5,837 nt of DNA. It comes from a bacterium. Lineage in GTDB: Bacteria > Zixibacteria > MSB-5A5 > GN15 > FEB-12. The stretch covers positions 1 to 5,837 of the forward strand of contig DAOVOW010000142.1 in assembly GCA_030629485.1 (NCBI GenBank), in the 5' to 3' direction. A program made the position numbers and the translations under genes. This document shows positions 1 to 5,635 of the stretch, piece after piece (the stretch's first letter is position 1; every line of letters starts with the position of its first letter). The notes under the pieces were generated by a model that worked only from the letters and a program-made list of their open reading frames with translations, was not told the origin of the DNA and ran no database searches.

Positions 1-882
1 CTCGTCATAGATATCCCGATGCACCAACAACCGCTGTACGCCTATACAATTCTGCCCCGCCGCCCAGAAAGAGCCGGAGACGCACGACTCGACGGCCAGT
101 TGTAAGTCGGCGTCCTTCCACACGATCACCGGCGAATCCGATCCGAGTTCCATACCGATTTTCTTGATGCCCGCCTTTGAGGCAATATGTTTACCGGCCT
201 CGACGCCGCCGGTGAACGAAATCATGCGGACACGCTCGTCGCTGACCAACGGATCGCCGATCTTGGAACCGTAACCGGTGATGACTTGAATAGTGTTTTT
301 AGGTAGTCCCGCCTCAAGCAGCATTTCGACCAATTTGATTGCCGACAACGGCGTAACCGTGGCCGGTTTCAGTATGACCGAGTTACCCGCCGCGATAGCC
401 GGGCCAAGTTTGTGCGCGACCAGGTTCAACGGATCGTTGAACGGCGTGATCGCCAACACGACGCCGATGGGAAAACGATAATAGAACCCCTTGCGCTTCT
501 CGCCACCGGGGAATGAGTCCCAGGGGATCGTCTCGCCGAGGATGCGTTTGGCCTCTTCGGCTGAGCAGGTGATGGTGTTGACGCAACGAGAGGCTTCTTT
601 GCGCGCCTCGTTGATCGTCTTGGATCCTTCGCGCGCGATGATGGTTGCAAACTCCTCCAACCGTTCCGAAATGAGTCCGGCTGCTTTGTACAGAATCTGC
701 GCCCGGTCATAGACAGTCATGCGCTTGGTAATCTGAAATCCCTGCGCGGCCGACGAGAGAGCCAGTTCCACATCTTTGTCATCGCCGACAGGAATGGTGT
801 CAATCACGGAATTGTCATAGGGGTCCGTAACATCGATCTTCTTGTCGCCGTCGACCCACTGACCGTTAAGCAACATCTTCAT
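1..882 (-). CDS. Aldehyde dehydrogenase superfamily protein, NAD(P)-dependent (C-terminal part cut off by window edge)
   Basis: Oxidises an aldehyde to the acid with NAD(P)+, in the cytoplasm. I read 294 codons with no stop before the left edge. Family members are about 450-500 residues, so roughly the last third is missing. Visible ALDH landmarks: ITPFN with the oxyanion-hole Asn at N149; LKPA with the cofactor-binding Lys at K172; FTGG at 223-226; the general base at E245 in MELG; and the nucleophile at C279 in GQNC. The start at 882 is chosen because AGGAGG lies six bases upstream. A second ATG two codons in is less likely. Its ATG overlaps the stop of the homoserine dehydrogenase gene (ATGA), so the two are probably co-translated. 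The glycine-rich stretch after E245 reads GSDSP rather than the usual GGKNP, which suggests a specialised subfamily. The substrate is not readable from sequence. Given the neighbour, an amino-acid semialdehyde such as aspartate semialdehyde is an inference. Confidence 0.93.
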   Translation of the reverse strand, partial: MKMLLNGQWVDGDKKIDVTDPYDNSVIDTIPVGDDKDVELALSSAAQGFQITKRMTVYDRAQILYKAAGLISERLEEFATIIAREGSKTINEARKEASRCVNTITCSAEEAKRILGETIPWDSFPGGEKRKGFYYRFPIGVVLAITPFNDPLNLVAHKLGPAIAAGNSVILKPATVTPLSAIKLVEMLLEAGLPKNTIQVITGYGSKIGDPLVSDERVRMISFTGGVEAGKHIASKAGIKKIGMELGSDSPVIVWKDADLQLAVESCVSGSFWAAGQNCIGVQRLLVHRDIYDE

Positions 883-1898
883 CGTTGGCCTCCTGCGTGA
901 ATGATGTCGATCAATACGCTGTAACCTGTCTCAACGCGCCCCGCACCGGGACCGACGATGGTCACGTCGCCCAGCGTGTCGGTGGTTATCGTGACGGCGT
1001 TGGTGGCGCCCATGACACCGGCGAGCGGGTGTGACAGATCCATCTCCTCGGGGCCGACGCTTCCTTTGATGCCGTCACCGTCGCGTGTCACCTTGCCGAT
1101 CAATTTGTACCGCTTACCGCGCGCCTTAGCCTCGGCGATCATATCGGCGCTGATCTCGGTGATGCCCTTACACGGGAAAGCATCCGGTTTGACGTCGACT
1201 CCAAAGACCGTATTGGCCAGAATCGTAACCTTGGCCAGCGCATCCCAACCGAGCACATCGGCGTCAGGAACCGCTTCTGCATAACCAAGCTCCTGTGCCT
1301 TCTTGAGCACGGTATCGTACGCATGACCCTCTTCCATCTGGGAGAGAATGTAGTTGGTGGTGCCGTTGAGGATACCTTTGATCTCGGTGATGTGGCAGCC
1401 GGCCAGTGTCTCTCGGATGAGATTCAACAACGGCGTGCCGCTGATGACGGTTCCCTCGTAGAGAAACTTCACGCCCTTATCAGCCGCCAGCCGGGCGAGG
1501 TCCTGATAGAAAAGCGCCACCGGTCCCTTGTTGGTGGTAGTGACGTGCATCCCCTTGTTCAGGGCAGCGCGAATGTGCGAGGTGGCCGGCTCACCTGTCT
1601 TGATGTCAGTATAGGTCGCTTCGACCATCATGTCGGCCTCGGCAGCCTCGATCATCGCCAGCGCGTCGCCGTCAAACTTACCCGGTAGTTCGTCGAGCTT
1701 CTTGCCGGCTTTTGCCAGCTTGAGAGCCTTCGCCAGATCAATACCGTCGGGTGCGTAGGCGCTTCCCTTAAGCATGTCGGAGATACCGACCACTTTCAGA
1801 TCAAGACTGTACTTCTCCCTGAGTTCCTTGTCTTTCTCCAGCAGTAGCTCGGCCAATCCCTGGGCTACCGTTCCGAATCCAATTAAAAGCAAACGCAT
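879..1898 (-). CDS. hom: Homoserine dehydrogenase family protein, monofunctional, no ACT domain
   Basis: Homoserine dehydrogenase interconverts L-aspartate 4-semialdehyde and L-homoserine with NAD(P)H in the aspartate-family pathway. The 339 residues hold an N-terminal Rossmann fold with GFGTVAQG at 7-14, then TTNKGP at 121-126 (conserved Lys K124). The catalytic/dimerisation domain follows, with KGILNGTTNYIL at 174-185 and ADVLGWDALAK at 213-223. E208, D214, D219 and K223 match the catalytic set known for the family. GPGAG at 316-320 then closes the nucleotide fold. The protein ends there, so the C-terminal ACT domain used for threonine feedback in longer forms (about 430 residues) is absent. 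It lies between a cupin gene (21-base gap) and an aldehyde dehydrogenase gene (ATGA overlap), with no threonine synthase or homoserine kinase beside it. A catabolic role, or a homoserine-like substrate, is therefore as plausible as threonine/methionine biosynthesis. Family assignment is sure; substrate and direction are not. Confidence 0.88.
   Translation of the reverse strand: MRLLLIGFGTVAQGLAELLLEKDKELREKYSLDLKVVGISDMLKGSAYAPDGIDLAKALKLAKAGKKLDELPGKFDGDALAMIEAAEADMMVEATYTDIKTGEPATSHIRAALNKGMHVTTTNKGPVALFYQDLARLAADKGVKFLYEGTVISGTPLLNLIRETLAGCHITEIKGILNGTTNYILSQMEEGHAYDTVLKKAQELGYAEAVPDADVLGWDALAKVTILANTVFGVDVKPDAFPCKGITEISADMIAEAKARGKRYKLIGKVTRDGDGIKGSVGPEEMDLSHPLAGVMGATNAVTITTDTLGDVTIVGPGAGRVETGYSVLIDIIHAGGQR
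889..894 (-). promoter_or_regulatory. Ribosome binding site of the aldehyde dehydrogenase gene
   Basis: The minus strand reads AGGAGG, six bases before the ATG at 882 and inside the last codons of the upstream dehydrogenase gene. This perfect Shine-Dalgarno match fixes the start and shows that the downstream gene can recruit ribosomes itself despite the ATGA overlap. Confidence 0.85.
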
Positions 1899-1905
1899 TA
1901 TGTTT

Positions 1906-1910
1906 CCTCC
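1906..1910 (-). promoter_or_regulatory. Ribosome binding site of the homoserine dehydrogenase gene
   Basis: GGAGG on the minus strand sits seven bases before the ATG at 1898, in the 21-base gap after the cupin stop. It decides the start codon. The gap is too short for a separate promoter or terminator, which supports one transcript. Confidence 0.85.
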
Positions 1911-1919
1911 GTTCTTATG

Positions 1920-2276
1920 TTACTTGGGGTAATAGCGATCCGGTGCGTCAAAAACATCAATGACACACATGCGCGCGTTGACCCTGGCCGCGTGCGTAAC
2001 ACCTTCCGGGATATAGTACCAATCGCCTCGCTTGTAGTCACGCGTGTCGTCACCGATGGTCAACGTCATCTCGCCTTCAACAACCATTCCCCACTGCGCA
2101 CAGTGCGAATGCGGAGGTACTTCCGCGCCCGGTTGGATATCAAAAAAGACCACCTGCTTGTTCCCGGCGGTAAGCAACCATCCCCGAACACCCTCCACCG
2201 GGACGTCTACCTCCGGCAAGTTTCGGATCAAGTCCGGAAAGACAGTGCCGTCGAATTGCTCCATCAGTTCCTTCAT
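1920..2276 (-). CDS. Small single-domain cupin protein
   Basis: A 118-residue beta-barrel protein of the cupin superfamily, nearly all of it one cupin domain. Motif 1 spans about 50-75 and shows H56-x-H58, with a glutamine (Q61) where the classical motif has its metal-binding glutamate, and then VVEGEMTLTIG. Motif 2 is the stretch GDWYYIPEGVTH (84-95), supplying H95. H56, H58 and H95, perhaps with Q61, could bind a divalent metal. There is no helix-turn-helix, signal peptide or membrane segment, so it is a cytoplasmic stand-alone cupin. Such proteins can be small isomerases, dioxygenases or ligand-binding proteins, and sequence alone does not say which. Its ATG overlaps the stop of the upstream gene by four bases (ATGA). 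Only a weak AAAGG lies upstream of the start, which suggests its translation depends on coupling. Fold assignment is firm; function is unknown. Confidence 0.88.
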   Translation of the reverse strand: MKELMEQFDGTVFPDLIRNLPEVDVPVEGVRGWLLTAGNKQVVFFDIQPGAEVPPHSHCAQWGMVVEGEMTLTIGDDTRDYKRGDWYYIPEGVTHAARVNARMCVIDVFDAPDRYYPK

Positions 2277-3577
2277 GTTGCTTTTTCGCCTTTGTGTGCA
2301 ATCGCGGCAAACCTGGCCGCGTGACCGCGCCTCATAATCTCGCGAATGTCCTTGTCACAACGAATGCACTTGTGGTAGATGACGTCGCCGATCAACTCCG
2401 CCTTCTCGTCACGTTCGGCGTCGGGAAGGAAGTAGGTTTCCATTGTGTCGTACGGACGAGAGGTGCCGTCGCTTTCATACTTGATAGTGATGTCACACCC
2501 AGCATCAAGAACTTTGTGAGTGTTCTCGGTCCAGTCGAAACCTTCAATGCCCAGATCGGGATTAATGCGAAGATGCGCCGCCAGCGAGATGTTCGGCAAA
2601 TCGGACGCTTTTAATTCCTCGGAGCACTGTATGAATATCTCGGGGCTGACGCCGTTACCGATGTTGATCTCGTAAAGCGGCGTGGTTCCATCGTCACGAA
2701 GGTACGCTTTGACGATGTTCATCAACATGCGAAACTGGATCGCATTCTGGATCGAGAGCAGCATCGATATCTTGAAACTGACTTCCGGTATTTCGCGCCC
2801 CCAGTAACAGGCGGCAACAATAGTCGACCAACTGGGATTGAGGAAGAAATTCGCCCCGGTCTCCAGGGCAGCGCGCATGATACCGTCGAGATAGACCAGG
2901 TGATTGTTATTGGCCACTTCGACACCACCCAGGTTGCCGAACGGTGTGCCCATGTTCTTTAGGATCAGTTGGCTCAACCCATCGCCCAGGTCGCGCCGTT
3001 CGAATTTCTCGCCGGTCACTTTTTCTACATGCGCAAAACGCTCTTCCGGCAGTGGGGTGCCGACCAGATTAGTCGAGCAGAACTTGCTGGCCCCAAGAAT
3101 GTTCTCGGCCATAGCCAGCGTGGCCAGCAGGTCACCGCTATAAACATAGTGCTCGGTCAGAGCCACCACCGAGATCATCTCGGTTGGGAAGAGCATCTCC
3201 GGCTTCACAGCAATGCGGCGCAGACAGTCGAGCGTGACGCGCGAACCCTGAAACCCGGACACTTGCGTCGTGCAAACCCCCGGTTTGTTGGTCTTGATGC
3301 CTTCAGAGGCAATGAAATCTTCAACCTTGGGAAAACCGGTAACGTACTTCTCGGCCTTCTCAAGCATCTCACCGTAGCCCTTGTCGGCGGCGGCTTTCTT
3401 GCGGTTGGCGTACTCACGCTTAGCCGTGATCTTTTCGCGGACAGCTTTCGCCCCGCCGTAAGAATCGATAAGAGCGTCGATGGCCTTGACGTCTCTCTTA
3501 CTGAGTAGATCGTAGTGCATATTAGGAACTCCAATCCTGCTTATTGAGGTCTCTACCATTTTAGCGGCTGTGGCCAT
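2273..3577 (-). CDS. Unrecognised conserved-looking 434-residue protein with C-terminal CxxC, first gene of the operon
   Basis: I do not recognise the family. The reading frame is long, has the same codon character as its neighbours and is coupled to the cupin gene by an ATGA overlap, so it is a real gene. There is no signal peptide or transmembrane segment, which suggests a cytosolic protein. The N-terminal part has a very basic helix (about 46-66). The middle carries a Gly/Asn-rich stretch, TPFGNLGGVEVANNNH (211-226), of the sort that forms an active-site or cofactor loop. Further on are HLRINPDLGIEGFDW (335-349) and SDGTSRPYDTMETYF (369-383), and near the end CIRCD with C404 and C407, a possible metal pair. 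Alternating hydrophobic strands and helices from 130 to 370 would fit an alpha/beta barrel, which is only an impression. The start is uncertain: the first ATG (3577) has AAAGG only two bases away, whereas M20 (3520) has GGAG eight bases upstream and would give 415 residues. Its place with two dehydrogenases and a cupin suggests an enzyme of amino-acid metabolism. Confidence 0.85.
   Translation of the reverse strand: MATAAKMVETSISRIGVPNMHYDLLSKRDVKAIDALIDSYGGAKAVREKITAKREYANRKKAAADKGYGEMLEKAEKYVTGFPKVEDFIASEGIKTNKPGVCTTQVSGFQGSRVTLDCLRRIAVKPEMLFPTEMISVVALTEHYVYSGDLLATLAMAENILGASKFCSTNLVGTPLPEERFAHVEKVTGEKFERRDLGDGLSQLILKNMGTPFGNLGGVEVANNNHLVYLDGIMRAALETGANFFLNPSWSTIVAACYWGREIPEVSFKISMLLSIQNAIQFRMLMNIVKAYLRDDGTTPLYEINIGNGVSPEIFIQCSEELKASDLPNISLAAHLRINPDLGIEGFDWTENTHKVLDAGCDITIKYESDGTSRPYDTMETYFLPDAERDEKAELIGDVIYHKCIRCDKDIREIMRRGHAARFAAIAHKGEKAT
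3529..3532 (-). promoter_or_regulatory. Candidate ribosome binding site for an internal start (M20) of the 434-residue protein
   Basis: GGAG on the minus strand lies eight bases before the ATG at 3520. The spacing and match are better than at the upstream ATG (3577), so translation may begin at residue 20 and the first 19 residues may be leader sequence. Confidence 0.45.
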
Positions 3578-3620
3578 TGCCTTTGCAAGTAACCGATATC
3601 AGCACGCCGGAAGGTAAGTC

Positions 3621-3646
3621 AAACCGCCAGCCATTTCAAGCGGTTT
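3621..3646. promoter_or_regulatory. Inverted repeat in the divergent intergenic region
   Basis: AAACCGC (3621-3627) and GCGGTTT (3640-3646) are perfect 7-bp arms around a 12-base spacer. The repeat lies between the divergent genes, just upstream of the dpaL promoter candidate and within the predicted leader of the minus-strand operon. It could be an operator for a dimeric regulator or an RNA hairpin. There is no T-tract, so it is not a standard terminator. Confidence 0.4.
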
Positions 3647-3650
3647 CAGG

Positions 3651-3679
3651 TTGCGAATATTATCGTGCCTCCGTAACAT
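3651..3679 (+). promoter_or_regulatory. Candidate sigma70-like promoter for dpaL
   Basis: TTGCGA (3651-3656) and TAACAT (3674-3679) each match the consensus at four of six positions and are 17 bases apart. Transcription would begin near 3686, leaving a leader of under 20 bases before the dpaL ATG. It physically overlaps the divergent candidate, so the two directions could compete or share one regulator. Confidence 0.25.
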
Positions 3680-3687
3680 GGTATCGA
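3659..3687 (-). promoter_or_regulatory. Candidate sigma70-like promoter for the four-gene operon
   Basis: On the minus strand TCGATA (3682-3687, four of six matches to TTGACA) is 17 bases from GATAAT (3659-3664, five of six matches to TATAAT). Transcription would start near 3652, giving a leader of about 75 bases (or 130 to the internal start) that contains the inverted repeat at 3621-3646. It is placed by eye and overlaps the opposing candidate promoter. Confidence 0.35.
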
Positions 3688-3703
3688 TTGCTGATGGACT
3701 GAG

Positions 3704-4894
3704 ATGGATGAGATGATGACAAGGTTTGTCTCCAACACACACCGTCGAACAGACCCGGATTGGCCCGCCGACACGGTTGCCGCCTTTTCGGCCCCCGATA
3801 TCTCGGCGGTTCATCGTTCGTTGCCGGAGTACCGCCCCACACCGCTGCTATCGCTGCCGAATCTGGCTCATGAACTGGGCATCGGCGAGATTCTGGTTAA
3901 GGATGAGTCGCACCGGTTTGGGCTGAAAGCGTTCAAGGCGCTGGGATCGGCCTACGCGATCTACCGCTTCGTGCAGAAGCATCTGCACGAAGCAGGGCGA
4001 CAATACCCGCCGGCCGATCAGTTCTACCGCGAATCGACATTGCCAAAAGGAACCTTCGTGTTCTGCACTGCCACCGATGGCAATCACGGCCGCGGTGTCG
4101 CCTGGATCGCGCGGAAACTCAGCCAGCGCGCGGTCATTTACATGCCGACAAACAGTGCTCGCGCTCGGATCCAGAATATCCGCAAGGAAGGGGCTGAAGT
4201 GATCGTTGTCGACGGGACCTATGACGACGCCGTGGCTCGCTGCGCCAAAGACGCGCTTGCGCACGGCTGGCAGATCATCTCCGACACCTCTTGGCCCGGC
4301 TATGAAGAAATCCCCCGCTGGATTCAAGCCGGGTACTTGACGATGTTCGGGGAGATCCATGCCAACAACGATGCTGATATTGATATCGTCATCGTGCCGG
4401 CGGGCGTCGGAGCGTTGGCCGCGGCGGCGGCATGGTACTACAACCGCGTCTATCCGGAGCCGCGCCCCAAACTTGTATCGGTTGAGCCGGTCGGCGCGGA
4501 CTGCCTGCTGCAATCTATTCTTTCGGAGACAGGAGAACCCGTTTCACTAAAAGGGGAGCTAGCATCTATTATGGCCGGGCTGAATTGCGGCACTCCGTCG
4601 CAGGTAGCGTGGCCGTTCGTGAAACTCGGATTCGATTTATTCATGACCGTGACCGATGACGCCGCCCGCGAGGCTATGCGCACGTACTACTATCCTAAAG
4701 GGGAAGACCCGCGAATTATCTCGGGCGAATCCGGCGCTGCGGGTTTGGCTGCTCTTTTGACCCTTTGCAATGAGAGCAGCATTGCTGCCGCCGATGCCCG
4801 CGCACACCTGGACCTCTCTCCCAGCACTAAAGTGCTTTTACTCAACACGGAGGGGGACACGGATCCGGAGGGGTTCAAGAGTATTATCTCGTAG
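3704..4894 (+). CDS. dpaL: 2,3-diaminopropionate ammonia-lyase (PLP enzyme, fold type II)
   Basis: Converts 2,3-diaminopropionate to pyruvate and two ammonia by PLP-dependent alpha,beta-elimination, in the cytoplasm. The 396 residues match the length of E. coli YgeX/DpaL (398, from memory) and resemble it throughout. YRPTPL (43-48) and KDESHRFGLKAFKALG (66-81) hold the Schiff-base lysine at K78. TDGNHGRG (124-131) has D125, and SDTSWPGY (193-200) has D194. These two correspond to the aspartates (D120 and D189 in E. coli) that act on the D- and L-substrates, so both activities are expected. A Gly-rich phosphate loop, AGVGALAA, is at 233-240, and ISGESGA (339-345) and NTEGDTDP (381-388) follow near the end. 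Start choice is soft: ATGs at 3704, 3713 and 3716 are in frame and none has a strong Shine-Dalgarno. It is divergent from the four-gene operon. It lacks the carbamoyltransferase, peptidase and hydantoinase neighbours of E. coli ygeX, at least within this window. Its stop codon overlaps the start of a REP-like element. Confidence 0.95.
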   Translation: MDEMMTRFVSNTHRRTDPDWPADTVAAFSAPDISAVHRSLPEYRPTPLLSLPNLAHELGIGEILVKDESHRFGLKAFKALGSAYAIYRFVQKHLHEAGRQYPPADQFYRESTLPKGTFVFCTATDGNHGRGVAWIARKLSQRAVIYMPTNSARARIQNIRKEGAEVIVVDGTYDDAVARCAKDALAHGWQIISDTSWPGYEEIPRWIQAGYLTMFGEIHANNDADIDIVIVPAGVGALAAAAAWYYNRVYPEPRPKLVSVEPVGADCLLQSILSETGEPVSLKGELASIMAGLNCGTPSQVAWPFVKLGFDLFMTVTDDAAREAMRTYYYPKGEDPRIISGESGAAGLAALLTLCNESSIAAADARAHLDLSPSTKVLLLNTEGDTDPEGFKSIIS

Positions 4895-4938
4895 GTCGAA
4901 ACCCCTGGTCCGAAGGACCGCCGTAGGCGGGTTTCGAC
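4891..4938 (+). repeat. REP-like palindrome with 5' GTAG, beside the RAYT gene
   Basis: GTAG (4891-4894) directly precedes a perfect 10-bp inverted repeat, GTCGAAACCC (4895-4904) and GGGTTTCGAC (4929-4938). Inside are two smaller hairpins: GGTCC-GAA-GGACC (4907-4919) and GCC-GTA-GGC (4920-4928), giving a three-way-junction shape. Known REP elements carry a GTRG tetranucleotide 5' of an imperfect palindrome and are processed by RAYT proteins, and a RAYT gene begins 42 bases downstream. The GTAG overlaps the dpaL stop codon (TAG, 4892-4894). No T-tract follows, so it is not a classical terminator, though it may stabilise the dpaL mRNA end. Confidence 0.75.
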
Positions 4939-4980
4939 ATTCCGTATTGCGCGTCGTTTTGACACTTAGTATCTTCCATT

Positions 4981-5482
4981 ATGACCAACATCCGCCGATA
5001 TTTCCGCAAGGGGAACCTGTACTTTCTGACCCACATAACCCACAACCGTATGCCCATCCTGGTCAGCAATCACGACCTCCTGCAAACCGCCATTGACACG
5101 AAACTCAAGAAACCAACGGAACTTCTCGCCTGGGTTGTGATGCCGGATCATCTTCACGTAATAATCGACCCGGATCAAATCGATTTGTCTCTTCTGATGA
5201 GACAATTCAAGTTATCATTTGTCGCACGATACCGCGAGAGAGCCGGCCTGCGGCGAGGTCGAGTGTGGCAATACAGGTTCTGGGATCACCAGATACGAAA
5301 CGAAAGTGATTTGAAACTACATCTGGACTATATACGCTATGATCCTGTGAAACATGGTGTTGACATCTAGTCCCTTTGAGTGGAAGTTGTCATCGTTGAA
5401 TCGGTTCAGAGAACAGGGTTTTTATGAGGACGATTGGGGAGTTATACAGAACACTGGATTTGACGGAGAATATGGAGAATGA
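4981..5482 (+). pseudogene. REP-associated tyrosine transposase (RAYT, Y1 transposase family), frameshifted
   Basis: RAYTs are single-strand-specific HUH endonucleases related to IS200/IS605 TnpA that act on REP palindromes. The first frame gives 129 residues: MTNIRRYF at the start, the HUH metal site H57-L-H59 in VVMPDHLHVII (52-62), VWQYRFWDH (95-103), and LDYIRYDPVKHG (115-126) with the candidate catalytic tyrosine Y117. It then stops at 5368-5370. The expected C-terminus continues in the +1 frame: SSPFEW begins near 5366, then RFREQGFYEDDWG, ending at a TGA at 5480-5482. Removing one T from GTTG near 5359-5361 restores a 166-residue protein with the usual spacing between NPVKHG-like and W residues. 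The coding region is visibly more AT-rich than dpaL, which fits a mobile origin. The metal and tyrosine motifs remain in the truncated product, but the C-terminal region is lost, so it is probably inactive unless the shift is a sequencing error. No clear Shine-Dalgarno precedes the ATG. Confidence 0.85.
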
Positions 5483-5542
5483 AGAATCGGCTTCGCCGCT
5501 GTCGTAACCACAGTATCGACCTACATATCTTTGCTCGGCTCG

Positions 5543-5568
5543 TCACCCTTCGACTCCGCTCAGGTTGA
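5543..5568. repeat. REP-like imperfect palindrome
   Basis: TCACCCT (5543-5549) pairs with AGGTTGA (5562-5568) with one mismatch around a 12-base loop. On the minus strand the core reads CCTGAGCGGAGTCGAAGGG, a type of short intergenic repeat met in many bacterial genomes. It lies between the broken RAYT gene and mnmA and has a different sequence from the element at 4891-4938, so it belongs to another repeat family. Confidence 0.55.
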
Positions 5569-5596
5569 TATTGTCCACACAGCCTCGCATCCTCGT

Positions 5597-5622
5597 GCTG
5601 TCAGGTAACCTCACCTGACGGC
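5597..5622. repeat. Hairpin just downstream of mnmA
   Basis: GCTGTCAGGT (5597-5606) and ACCTGACGGC (5613-5622) form a 10-bp stem with one G-T pair and a 6-base loop. It begins 14 bases past the mnmA stop on the minus strand. No T-run follows in either direction, so it may be a rho-assisted end, an mRNA-stabilising hairpin or another palindromic repeat. The left arm can alternatively pair with ACAGC at 5579-5583. Confidence 0.5.
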
Positions 5623-5635
5623 TATGACCAAGAGT

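Larger units (their letters stand above)
5483..5635. other. Intergenic region between RAYT remnant and mnmA
   Basis: No gene is seen here. The space is filled with small palindromes: CGGC-TTC-GCCG at 5488-5498, the REP-like element at 5543-5568 and the hairpin at 5597-5622. It is the converging 3' end of two transcription units. Confidence 0.6.

Noticed and set aside
293..712. Several short open frames on both strands in the first 900 bases
   Set aside because: All overlap the aldehyde dehydrogenase frame, which runs off the left edge without a stop and carries all expected catalytic motifs.
2969..3508. Open frame of 179 codons on the plus strand inside the 434-residue gene
   Set aside because: It is antisense to the operon's first gene. 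The opposite frame is longer, coupled to the cupin and has protein-like composition.
3848..4513. Open frame of 221 codons on the minus strand inside dpaL
   Set aside because: It lies wholly antisense to a confidently identified enzyme, has no family-like motifs and is explained by high-GC codon bias.
4895..4938. Rho-independent terminator for dpaL
   Set aside because: The stem is strong, but it branches into two hairpins and no T-tract follows. REP-like identity with 5' GTAG fits better.
4959..4964. Perfect TTGACA upstream of the RAYT gene
   Set aside because: The -10 position at normal spacing falls at the start of the coding region and has no TATAAT-like match.
5355..5372. Programmed ribosomal frameshift in the RAYT gene
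   Set aside because: No slippery heptamer or stimulatory structure is visible. A one-base mutation or sequence error is simpler.
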